A stretch of DNA of 64,000 nucleotides, from NCBI RefSeq assembly GCF_000024025.1, contig NC_013131.1, forward strand, positions 2,480,001-2,544,000. The letters run 5' to 3'. The notes beneath the pieces were generated by a model. That model searched no databases. It was not told where the DNA came from and saw only the letters and a program-made list of their open reading frames with translations. Numbering within the stretch: the first letter of the stretch is position 1; the number at the start of each line of letters is the position of its first letter. Made by a program: the position numbers and the translations under genes. Origin of the DNA: Catenulispora acidiphila DSM 44928. GTDB taxonomy: Bacteria > Actinomycetota > Actinomycetes > Streptomycetales > Catenulisporaceae. Below are positions 25,851 through 34,391 of the stretch, piece by piece.

Positions 25851-28583
25851 TTACTTTTGTTTCGGCTGTCCCACCGGTCGGATCGCCAGCCACGCCCCGG
25901 CGATGCACACCACAGTGAGCACACTGAGTGCGGCCATGTCGCCGTACCAGGTACCGGACTTGTGTGCCTGCGTCGAGTCACACTTCGCACCGGGCAGCGG
26001 TCCGGTCGGCAACGTGTCGTTGCAGCCGGTCCCGAGCAGGATGTCGGCGTTCGCCGTGGAGGCGGCGGCCGAGTAGCCCCACTTCGCCGAAGCCAGGTAG
26101 CTGGCCTGCTCCAGACCCGGGGTCTTGTTGACCGGGAACGCCGAGCCGGTGAACAGGAACTCCGCGAACAGGATGACCGGCAGGATGGTCAGCGCCTTGT
26201 CGCCGTTCGACACGAAGGCGGAGATCAGCAGGCCCAGAGCCATCGCGGCCAGACCGGCCAGCGCCACGTCGAAGAACAACTCGAACTGCCCGGAAGACAT
26301 CACCGAGCCGTCGTCGGGTCCGCCCTGGCGCACGATGCCGAGGAACACCAGGACTGCGGCCTGCGCGACCGTCAGCATGCCCAGCAGGATCACCTTCGAC
26401 AGCACATATGCCGACGGCGACAGCCCGATCGCTCTCTCTCGAGTGAGGATCGGTCTCTCCTTGACGATCTCGCGGATCGAGTTGGAGGCACCGAGATACG
26501 TCGCGCCCAGCACCAGCGCCAGCAGCACCGAGCCGGCCTTGTGGGCGGCGACCGGGTCCTTGGAGGACAGGTCGTTGGAGCCCAGCACCGCGAGCATCAG
26601 CAGACCCAGGATCGGCGCCTGCAGGAACAGCATCATGCTGTTTCGCTTGTCAGCCCATACGACCGAGCTGAACCGCTTGAACAACGTGGACAGCTGGTGA
26701 CCCCAGTGCGGGTTCGCCGCCGGGGTCGCGGCCTGCTGCGCGTTGGCCGCGCCGTTGACCTTGTTCAGCTGTGCGCCCAACGGAGCCTGCACGTACTGCT
26801 GGTCTGCCGGAGAACCGGCGAACGCGTGCTGGGCGAAACCGGGTGCGGCGCGGTCCAGGTCCTGGAAGACCTCCGCATAGGTGTTCCTGCTGAAGAACTG
26901 CAGGGTCTCCGGCGGCGGGCCGAAGAAGGCGGTCTGCCCGCCGGGCGCCAGGAACAGGATGCGGTCGCAGCGGTCCAGGCTCTGGATGCTGTGCGTCACG
27001 GTGATGACCGTGCGCCCGCCGTCGGCGAGCTTGCGCAGCAGGTCCATCACCGACTTCTCATAGCCCGGGTCCAGCCCGGAGGTCGGTTCGTCCAGGATCA
27101 ACAGGCTGGGGCGCGTCAGGAGTTCGATCGCGACAGAGGTGCGCTTGCGCTGACCGCCGGAGAGCTTCTCCACAGCCAGGTCCCCGCGCTCGGTCAGACC
27201 GAGTTCGGCCATCACCTCGTCGACGCGGGCATTGCGCTCGGCGGCCGGGACGTCCGGCGGGAAGCGGAGCTGCGCGGCATAGCGCAGGGCGTCGCGGACC
27301 TTCAGCTGCGGATGGAGGATGTCATCCTGCGGAACGTATCCGACGCGGTTGCGGAGCTCTGCGTAGTTCGCATAGAGGTCGCGTCCGTTATAGAAGACCG
27401 CACCGCGGTCGGCGGGACGGTTACCCGTCAGCGCCTTCATCAGCGTGGACTTGCCGGCGCCTGTAGGGCCGAGTACTGCCAGGAAGTCGCCGCCCTCCAG
27501 GGCGAAGCTCACGTTGTCCAGCAGGACCTTCGGTCCGGCCAGCACGCCGAGGTTCGCCGCGGAGAAGGTGATCCCGCCGGTGTCGACGAACTCCTGGAGT
27601 ACACCGTTGTGGAAACGCAGTAGATGCCGGGCGATCGCGATGATCGCGCCCTCGCGGACCTCCGCGCGGTTGACGCGCATACCGTTCAGGTACGTGCCGT
27701 TGTGGCTGCCCTTATCGACGATCTCGAAGCGCCCGCCCTTGAACTGCAACTCCGCGTGGAAGCGCGAGGCTTGCAGGTCGTGCAGGACGATGTCGTTCGT
27801 GGCGTCGCGGCCTATTCGCAGCGTGTTCGAGGTCTGGTAGACGCCGGTGTACTCACCCAGGCGCGGCTGCTGCGGCTGCTGTGCGGGGCTCTGCTGGGGA
27901 ATATACGGAGCGGCTTGTGGTGCGGCGCCTGGCTGCTGCGCCCACGGCTGCTGCTGTAGCTGAGGGTTGATGATGGTCGCGCCGCCTGCGTGAGCGCCCG
28001 CGAAGGGAGCGCCCATGGGAGCGCCGACAGGACCACCGGGCCCCTGAGGGGCGTGCTGCTGCCCGGGGTATCCCTGCGGCGCTTGCGGTGCGTGCTGTCC
28101 AGGCATGTGCGGTGGTTGCTGTCCTTGCGGACCCGGATATGGCTGCTGCCCCGGGTGGAATCCGCCTTGCGGCGAAGGCGCCTGCGCCGGCCCAGGTCCC
28201 GGCGGTCCGGGCCGCGCCCCGCCCTGCTGCTGTCCGGGTGGCGGCAGGTTGGGTCGCCGTGCGCCGGGGATCAGGCGCACCTCCTGGCCGTCCACCGGAT
28301 GCCCGAGCCGCACGACCACCGGTCCCGGCAGCACCATCGGCTGCGTGAGGCGCGTGTTCTGCACGAACGTGCCCTGACTGGAAGCGTCCTCCAGAATCCA
28401 CGCGCCGCCCTGGACGGTCAGCGTGGCGTGGATCCGGGACGCCCGGGGTTCGGCGACGATCACGTCGGCCTGATTGGGGTCGCGGCCGATGACGACCCGG
28501 CGGGTTCCGTCGAAGACCCGCTCGTTCCCGTCGGGAAGGATCTGCAGGGTCAGCGGTGCGGCCTGTTCCGGTTGCTGGGACAC
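25851..28583 (-). CDS. FHA-domain ABC transporter (Rv1747-like half transporter)
   Basis: A fusion of two FHA domains, an ABC ATPase and an ABC-2 permease in about 910 residues, the architecture of mycobacterial Rv1747. FHA1 (about 20-105) has IGRD and SRIHATL, but the usual S-x-N-G-T reads SSQGT. A Gly/Pro/Gln-rich linker (110-240) follows. FHA2 (about 253-330) has IGRD, SRFHAEL and the canonical SHNGTYLNG. The ATPase shows Walker A GPTGAGKST (372-380), signature LSGGQRKRT and Walker B LLILDEPTSGLDP. Six TM helices end the protein. FHA domains bind phosphothreonine, so control by a Ser/Thr kinase is likely. Substrate unknown; Rv1747 affects phosphatidylinositol mannosides. GTG 28583 was chosen; GTG 28652 is possible. 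Neither has a strong ribosome binding site. Confidence 0.93.
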   Translation of the reverse strand: MSQQPEQAAPLTLQILPDGNERVFDGTRRVVIGRDPNQADVIVAEPRASRIHATLTVQGGAWILEDASSQGTFVQNTRLTQPMVLPGPVVVRLGHPVDGQEVRLIPGARRPNLPPPGQQQGGARPGPPGPGPAQAPSPQGGFHPGQQPYPGPQGQQPPHMPGQHAPQAPQGYPGQQHAPQGPGGPVGAPMGAPFAGAHAGGATIINPQLQQQPWAQQPGAAPQAAPYIPQQSPAQQPQQPRLGEYTGVYQTSNTLRIGRDATNDIVLHDLQASRFHAELQFKGGRFEIVDKGSHNGTYLNGMRVNRAEVREGAIIAIARHLLRFHNGVLQEFVDTGGITFSAANLGVLAGPKVLLDNVSFALEGGDFLAVLGPTGAGKSTLMKALTGNRPADRGAVFYNGRDLYANYAELRNRVGYVPQDDILHPQLKVRDALRYAAQLRFPPDVPAAERNARVDEVMAELGLTERGDLAVEKLSGGQRKRTSVAIELLTRPSLLILDEPTSGLDPGYEKSVMDLLRKLADGGRTVITVTHSIQSLDRCDRILFLAPGGQTAFFGPPPETLQFFSRNTYAEVFQDLDRAAPGFAQHAFAGSPADQQYVQAPLGAQLNKVNGAANAQQAATPAANPHWGHQLSTLFKRFSSVVWADKRNSMMLFLQAPILGLLMLAVLGSNDLSSKDPVAAHKAGSVLLALVLGATYLGASNSIREIVKERPILTRERAIGLSPSAYVLSKVILLGMLTVAQAAVLVFLGIVRQGGPDDGSVMSSGQFELFFDVALAGLAAMALGLLISAFVSNGDKALTILPVILFAEFLFTGSAFPVNKTPGLEQASYLASAKWGYSAAASTANADILLGTGCNDTLPTGPLPGAKCDSTQAHKSGTWYGDMAALSVLTVVCIAGAWLAIRPVGQPKQK

Positions 28584-28769
28584 CCAGCCATCATTTCGGC
28601 TCGGCACCCCGCGCTGCAACGCGGATGGAGAACCGTGAAGGGGCTGTGACACGCGCGACGTCGCAGGTCCCTGCGCTGCGCGTGGTGTGTCCGGGGGTAC
28701 CAGGGCGGGGCGTTCCGGGGCACTCAGGACATCAAGACAACGTTAAGCTGTGAACTCTCTTAGGGGTTA

Positions 28770-29615
28770 TCACCGCTTACGGCCGACGCCTCCGTACATC
28801 CAGTACTGGTCGATATCCGCCGGCAGCTCCTCGGTCGGCCGCCACGCGGGCACCCGCACCAGGCCCGGGTCGACCAGGTCGAAGCCTTGGAAGAAAGCGG
28901 TGATCTGCGCGTGGTCGCGCGCCGCGCCCTCGGCGGCCTTGTTGTAGACCTGAAGCTTTTCCTGGTCGGTCGGCAGCAGGTCGGAGCCCGCGTGGGAGAT
29001 GACCAGATGGCTGCCGGGCGCCAGGTTCTCGGTCAGCGTGGCGATCACGCCCGCCGGGTCGGCCGAGTCCGGGAAGAAGTGCAGAACCGCGACCATGAGC
29101 AGCGCGACCGGCTGATCGAAGTCGATGAGCGCCGCGACGTCCGGGTGGGTCAGGATCGCCTTCGGGTCCCGAAGGTCGCCTTCGAAGACCCGGGTCCGTG
29201 CCTCGTCCGCCAACAGAGCCCGGCCGTGCACGGTCACCAGCGGGTCGTTGTCGACGTAGACCACCGAGGCGTCGGAGTGCACCGACTGCGCGACCTCGTG
29301 GGTGGGGCCGGCGGCCGGCAATCCTGCGCCGATGTCCAGGAACTGCTTCACTCCCTGCTCGGCGGCGTACCGCACCGCGCGCCCGAGGAACGCCCGGTTC
29401 GCCCGCGCCAGCATGGAGACGATCGGCACCGCCTCGGCGATCTTGTCGGCGACCTCGCGGTCCGCCGGGAAGTTCTGCTTGCCGCCGATCCAGTAGTCGT
29501 AGATCCGCGCCGAGTGCGGCTTCGAGGTGTCTATTCGGCTCGCGGCGTCGACCGCGCCCTCACGGGGAGGGGTGGTGACGGGGTCGGACCAAGGAGTCCC
29601 GGCGGCAGAGCTCAT
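28770..29615 (-). CDS. SAM-dependent methyltransferase (DUF574 family)
   Basis: A 281-residue protein of the actinobacterial DUF574/Methyltransf_19 family. The N-terminal signature is DTSKPHSARIYDYWIGGKQNFPADRE, then FLDIGAGLPAAG (SAM-binding motif I), VVYVDNDPLVTVHGRALL (motif II acidic residue) and ALLMVAVLHFFPD. Streptomycete-type genomes have many copies with unknown substrates. ATG 29615 has AGGATC about 9 bases upstream. Same strand as and upstream of the FHA-ABC gene, 117 bases apart. Confidence 0.93.
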   Translation of the reverse strand: MSSAAGTPWSDPVTTPPREGAVDAASRIDTSKPHSARIYDYWIGGKQNFPADREVADKIAEAVPIVSMLARANRAFLGRAVRYAAEQGVKQFLDIGAGLPAAGPTHEVAQSVHSDASVVYVDNDPLVTVHGRALLADEARTRVFEGDLRDPKAILTHPDVAALIDFDQPVALLMVAVLHFFPDSADPAGVIATLTENLAPGSHLVISHAGSDLLPTDQEKLQVYNKAAEGAARDHAQITAFFQGFDLVDPGLVRVPAWRPTEELPADIDQYWMYGGVGRKR

Positions 29616-29701
29616 GGCGCGAGATCCTACCGTCGCAGCACGAGTCCTGATACGCCATTTGGTGGATGCCGTTGAGCCCTCGGCGGGTGTTCGTCAGTTT
29701 G

Positions 29702-32700
29702 TCAGCCCTCGATGGCATCGATCGCGCGGTAGATCCGCTTGGCAGACACGGTCTCGGGGGTTCCGAGCTGTTGGGCGAACAGGCTGACTCGTAGCTCCTC
29801 GATCATCCAGCGGACGCGCCGCACATCCGCGTCGCCGCGCCGACCCGCCGGCAGCCGGTCCAGCAGCAGTTGGTACTCGTCGCGGACGTCGTGGATCTGG
29901 AACATCAGAAGCTGGTCCTGGTTCGGGTTGTCCGGCAGCTTGTCCAGACGGCGGTCCACGGCCCGCAGATAGCGGACCAGGTGCGGCAGCTGGTCGAAGC
30001 CGGTCTCGGCGACGAAACCCTTGTGGATCAGCCCGCTGAGCTGCTCGCGGACGTCGGCGAGCGAGGTCAGCAGGGAGCGGCTGGTAGTCGCCTTGAGCTT
30101 GCGCTCCACCTCGTGCCAGACCGACAGGACGCGCTCGACGGTCTGCACCACCTGCATCGAGGTGTCCGCCAGGTCGGCGCGGACTGCGTCGAACAGCTTC
30201 TGGTAGCTCGCCTCGTCCCACGCTGGGCCGCCGTTCAGGGCGATCAGGCGGTCGGCGGCGCAGGCGACGCAGTCCTCGAGCAAGGCCAGGGCGTTGCCGT
30301 AGGGATTGTGGCTTAGCGCGAGCTTGGCCGGGTTGCTCAGGCGGCCGTTGATGTGCTTGATCGGCGAGTTGACGTTCAGCAGCAGCATCCGGCGCGTGCC
30401 TGCGGCCATGGCTCGGCGCTGGTCCTCGGCGGTGTCGTAGAGCCGCACCGCCACGCTGTCGCCGGCGTCGGCCAGCGCCGGGTACGCCTTCATCGTCAGC
30501 CCGCGCCGCTTCTGCTCGAAGGTCTTCTCCAGCGTGCCGACGCTCCAGGTCTTCAGCCCTTCGCGGGCCAGGCCGTCGGCGGCGTCGTTGATGACGTCGC
30601 GGGTCTTGACCTTCAGCTGGAGCTTCAGCGCCTCCAGGTCCTTGCCTTCGGCGAGCTTGCGGCCCTTGTCGTCGACGATCCGGAAAGTCATCTTCAGGTG
30701 GTCCGGGACCCGCTGTAGGTCGAAGTCCGCGGGCTCGACCCGGTGCCCGGAGACCGCGCGCAACTCGCGGGCGATCGCCTCCAGCAGCTGTCCCTCGTTC
30801 GGGATCAGACTGCGACGCAGCGCCTGGGCGAAGTTCGGCGCCGGCACGAAGTTCACCCGCAGCTGCTTGGGCATCGACTTGATCAGCGCGGTGAGCAGTT
30901 CCTCGCGCAGGCCCGGGATCAGCCAGTCGAAGCCGTCGGGTGCGACCTGGTTCAGGACTGCCAGCGGGATATGAACGGTGACGCCGTCAGCGTCCGCACC
31001 CGGTTCGAACTGGTAGGTCAGCCGGAACTTCATCCGGCCCTGCCGCCAGGAGTCCGGGTAGTCCTGCTCCACCACGGCACCCGCGCCGTCGTTGATGAGC
31101 ATCGACTTCTCGAAGCTCAGCAGGTCCGGCTGCTCCCGGCTGGTCTTCTTCCACCAGGAGTCGAAGTGCCGGGCGGAGACCACGTCGGCCGGTACTCGGT
31201 CGTCGTAGAAGTCATACAACGTCTCGTCGTCGACCAGGATGTCGCGGCGGCGCGCGCGGTTTTCCAGCTCCTCGACTTCGGCGAGCAGTTTGCGGTTCTC
31301 AGAGAAGAACTTGTGGTGCGTCTGCCAGTCGCCCTCGACCAGTGCGTGGCGGATGAACAAGTCGCGCGCGACCTCGGGGTCGATGCTGCCGTAGTTCACC
31401 TTGCGGGAGGCGACGATCGGGATCCCGTAGAGCGTCACCTTCTCGAACGCCATGACGGCGCCCGCGGACTTCTCCCAGTGGGGTTCGCTATATGTGCGCT
31501 TCACTAGGTGCTGCGCTAGAGGCTCTGCCCATTCCGGCTTGATGGTGGCGACCACGCGCCCCCACAAGCGGCTCGTCTCCACGAGTTCGGCGGCCATGAC
31601 CCACTGCGGTGACTTCTTGAAGAGAACCGAACCGGGGGAGATGGCGAACTTCGCACTCCGTGCGCCGATGTACTCGAAGGACTCCGTGTCCTTAAGGCCG
31701 ATATGCGACAGCAGTCCGCTAAGCAGACTGATATGGATCTGGTCGGGTGCGGCCTCACTGCCGTTCGGAGTGAGCTCCAGTTGCTTGGCGATCTGCTTGA
31801 GCTGGCTGTGAACGTCCTGCCACTCGCGGATGCGCAGGTAATGCAGGAACTCCGCCTTACAGAGCTTGCGGAACTGGTTGGAGGAGAGCTCCTTCTGCTG
31901 CTCCTTGATGTAGTCCCACAGTTTCAGCCACGCCAGGAAGTCCGAGCCCTGCTCCTTGAAGCGCGAGTGCTTCTCGGCGGCCGCCTGCTGCTTGTCCGCG
32001 GGGCGCTCGCGCGGGTCCTGGATGGACAGCGCGGCGGCGATGATGAGGATCTCCTTCAGCGCGCCGTTGCGGTCCGCCTCCAGGACCATGCGGCCGAGCT
32101 TGGGGTCCACCGGGAGCTGCGCGAGCTTGCGGCCGACCGGCGTCAGGCGCTTGCGGGGGTCCTGCTCCTCGGGGTCGAGCGCGCCGAGCTCGTGGAGCAG
32201 GTTCACGCCGTCGCGGATGTTGCGGGCGTCCGGCGGGTCGAGGAACGGGAACGCGGCGACGTCGCCGAGGCCCAGCGCGCTCATCTGCAGGATGACGGAC
32301 GCCAGGGAGGTGCGCAGGACTTCCGGCTCGGTGAACTCCGGGCGGGACAGGAAGTCATCCTCGGCGTACAACCGGATGCAGATTCCGTCGCTGGTGCGGC
32401 CGCAGCGGCCCTTGCGCTGGTTCGCCGAGGCCTGCGACACCGGCTCGATCGGCAGGCGCTGCACCTTGGTGCGGTTGCTGTAGCGGGAGATGCGCGCGGT
32501 ACCAGGGTCGATCACATAGCGGATGCCTGGGACGGTGAGACTGGTCTCGGCGACGTTGGTCGCCAGGACGACGCGGCGGCCGACGTGGGGTTCGAAGACC
32601 TTGTGTTGCTCGGCAGTGCTGAGGCGCGCGTAGAGGGGGACGATCTCTGTGGTGCGCAGGTTGCGTTTCTTAAGGGCATCCGCCGTATCGCGGATCTCGC

Positions 32701-33634
32701 GCTCTCCAGATAGGAACACGAGTATGTCGCCGTGACCTTCTCGGCTGAGTTCGTCCACTGCGTCGCTGATCGCTTGGACCTGGTCACGGTCGGCGGCGTC
32801 GCCGTCTGCCTCGGGATCGTCTAGGAGCAGCGGCCTATAGCGGACCTCGACCGGATAGGTGCGGCCGGAAACCTCAACGATCGGGGCGTCGTTGCCGTCC
32901 CGGTCGGCGAAGTGGCGGGCGAAGCGCTCCGGGTCGATGGTCGCCGAGGTGATGATGAGCTTCAGATCGGGGCGGCGCGGCAGCAGGTTCTTGAGGTAGC
33001 CGAGCAGGAAGTCGATGTTCAGCGACCGCTCGTGGGCCTCGTCGATGATGATCGTGTCGTAGCGGCTCAGCGTCCGGTCCTGCTGGATCTCGGCCAGCAG
33101 GATGCCGTCGGTCATCAGCTTGACCAGCGTGTTGTCGCTGGAGTGGTCGGTGAAGCGGACCTTGTAGCCGACGGACTCGCCCAGCGACTGCCCCAGCTCC
33201 TCGGCGATGCGCTCGGCGACGGTGCGGGCGGCCAGCCGGCGAGGCTGGGTGTGCCCGATCAGTCCGGCGACGCCGCGGCCCAGCTCCAGGCAGATCTTCG
33301 GGATCTGGGTGGTCTTGCCCGACCCGGTCTCGCCGGCGATCACCACGACCTGGTGGTCCCGGATCGCCGCGGCGATATCGTCCTTGCGGGCGCTGACCGG
33401 CAGGTTCTCCGGATATGTGATCTTCGGGATGCTCGCCCTGCGGGCTTGGGCGCGCCCCGAGGCGGCCTGGATCTCGGCCTCGATCTCCGCGGCCACCGCT
33501 TGCAGTGCCTGGGGGTTGCGGATGCGGCGGGCGCCGTCGATGCGGCGCGACAGGCGGCGGCGGTCATGCGGTGTCAACTCCGTGAGGCGAGCGGTGAGCT
33601 CGGCGAGCGGAGCCGTCTTGAGCTGAGAGTCCAT
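29702..33634 (-). CDS. hrpA: ATP-dependent RNA helicase HrpA
   Basis: A 1310-residue DEAH-box helicase, close to the length of E. coli HrpA. Motif I is GETGSGKTTQIP, motif Ia TQPRRLAARTVAERIAEELG, motif II DEAH in IIIDEAHERSLNIDFLL, motif III SATID, motif V TNVAETSLTVPGIRYVID and motif VI QRKGRCGR. The helicase-associated HA2 and OB-fold regions follow, then the long C-terminal DUF3418 domain typical of HrpA. It unwinds RNA; bacterial HrpA acts in mRNA processing and rescue of stalled ribosomes. The ATG at 33634 leads directly into a conserved helical N-terminus. It is divergent from a hypothetical gene. Confidence 0.97.
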   Translation of the reverse strand: MDSQLKTAPLAELTARLTELTPHDRRRLSRRIDGARRIRNPQALQAVAAEIEAEIQAASGRAQARRASIPKITYPENLPVSARKDDIAAAIRDHQVVVIAGETGSGKTTQIPKICLELGRGVAGLIGHTQPRRLAARTVAERIAEELGQSLGESVGYKVRFTDHSSDNTLVKLMTDGILLAEIQQDRTLSRYDTIIIDEAHERSLNIDFLLGYLKNLLPRRPDLKLIITSATIDPERFARHFADRDGNDAPIVEVSGRTYPVEVRYRPLLLDDPEADGDAADRDQVQAISDAVDELSREGHGDILVFLSGEREIRDTADALKKRNLRTTEIVPLYARLSTAEQHKVFEPHVGRRVVLATNVAETSLTVPGIRYVIDPGTARISRYSNRTKVQRLPIEPVSQASANQRKGRCGRTSDGICIRLYAEDDFLSRPEFTEPEVLRTSLASVILQMSALGLGDVAAFPFLDPPDARNIRDGVNLLHELGALDPEEQDPRKRLTPVGRKLAQLPVDPKLGRMVLEADRNGALKEILIIAAALSIQDPRERPADKQQAAAEKHSRFKEQGSDFLAWLKLWDYIKEQQKELSSNQFRKLCKAEFLHYLRIREWQDVHSQLKQIAKQLELTPNGSEAAPDQIHISLLSGLLSHIGLKDTESFEYIGARSAKFAISPGSVLFKKSPQWVMAAELVETSRLWGRVVATIKPEWAEPLAQHLVKRTYSEPHWEKSAGAVMAFEKVTLYGIPIVASRKVNYGSIDPEVARDLFIRHALVEGDWQTHHKFFSENRKLLAEVEELENRARRRDILVDDETLYDFYDDRVPADVVSARHFDSWWKKTSREQPDLLSFEKSMLINDGAGAVVEQDYPDSWRQGRMKFRLTYQFEPGADADGVTVHIPLAVLNQVAPDGFDWLIPGLREELLTALIKSMPKQLRVNFVPAPNFAQALRRSLIPNEGQLLEAIARELRAVSGHRVEPADFDLQRVPDHLKMTFRIVDDKGRKLAEGKDLEALKLQLKVKTRDVINDAADGLAREGLKTWSVGTLEKTFEQKRRGLTMKAYPALADAGDSVAVRLYDTAEDQRRAMAAGTRRMLLLNVNSPIKHINGRLSNPAKLALSHNPYGNALALLEDCVACAADRLIALNGGPAWDEASYQKLFDAVRADLADTSMQVVQTVERVLSVWHEVERKLKATTSRSLLTSLADVREQLSGLIHKGFVAETGFDQLPHLVRYLRAVDRRLDKLPDNPNQDQLLMFQIHDVRDEYQLLLDRLPAGRRGDADVRRVRWMIEELRVSLFAQQLGTPETVSAKRIYRAIDAIEG

Positions 33635-33717
33635 GGCACGTCAAGGATAGGCTGGCGGCAGGCTTTACTTCTTCTGGTTATCGCCGGGGCCACGCCGCCG
33701 GCGGATGGGAGCACACG

Positions 33718-34323
33718 ATGGGTTCCGACCAGACAACCAGGGCCTCCCTGCACGGCATCGCCGAGCTGCTGCTCGCCGGGCCGCAGTACCGCGAACACGG
33801 CACCATCCGGCTCCGGGTCCTGCCCGGCGCCATCGCCACGATCGCGGCACCTGACCTGCGCGTCGACCACCTGAAGGTCCAGACTCACACCACCGGAGTG
33901 GAGGTGCGCGGCGCCACCTACGCCGAGATCGGCGCACAGTTGGGCGTCATCGCCGGCGCCCCGGAAGGGCTGTACGGCGAAGGCTCCGGCGCGAAGCCGT
34001 CGGACCGTCCCGTCCTGGACCCCCAAGCCGCCGAGGCGCTGCTGGAGGCGCTGGACCGCGGGGACCAGGGCCTGCGCCGCTTCGCTCCGGACCAGACGCC
34101 GGTGCTGTGGCCGGAGCACTTCGACGTCGGCATCACGATCGACGAGGTGAACTACGGCGTATCGCTCGGCGACGCGTTCCTCGACGAGCCGTACATGTAC
34201 GTCGGACCGTTCAAGCCGCGGACCGGGCCGTTCTGGAACGCGCCCTTCGGGGCGGCGCGGCCGTTGGCGGCGACGGTCGAGGAGATAGCGGAGTTCTTCG
34301 CAGAGGGGCGGAAGACGGTTTAA
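33718..34323 (+). CDS. Conserved hypothetical protein (201 aa)
   Basis: No family is recognised. The product is soluble with no signal or TM segment. It has a mixed alpha/beta pattern: HGIAELLLAGPQYREHGTIRLRVLPGAIATI, a variable middle, and an aromatic-rich C-terminal part FDVGITIDEVNYGVSLGDAFLDEPYMYVGPF...FWNAPFGAARP. ATG 33718 has GGGAG 7 bases upstream. Coding is well supported by third-position GC and start signals. It is divergent from hrpA and convergent with the ABC-F gene. Confidence 0.75.
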   Translation: MGSDQTTRASLHGIAELLLAGPQYREHGTIRLRVLPGAIATIAAPDLRVDHLKVQTHTTGVEVRGATYAEIGAQLGVIAGAPEGLYGEGSGAKPSDRPVLDPQAAEALLEALDRGDQGLRRFAPDQTPVLWPEHFDVGITIDEVNYGVSLGDAFLDEPYMYVGPFKPRTGPFWNAPFGAARPLAATVEEIAEFFAEGRKTV

Positions 34324-34335
34324 GCCTTCCTACGC

Positions 34336-34386
34336 CTAGCGCTTAGCTCCTAGCGGTCTAGCCCCTAGGGTGCCTCTACCACCTAG
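34336..34386. repeat. Cluster of five CTAG-containing repeats
   Basis: Five CTAG tetranucleotides occur in 51 bases (34336, 34350, 34358, 34365, 34383) as variants of CCTAGCG. The cluster lies between convergent genes. CTAG is normally scarce in such genomes. Confidence 0.7.
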
Positions 34387-34391
34387 CGCTC

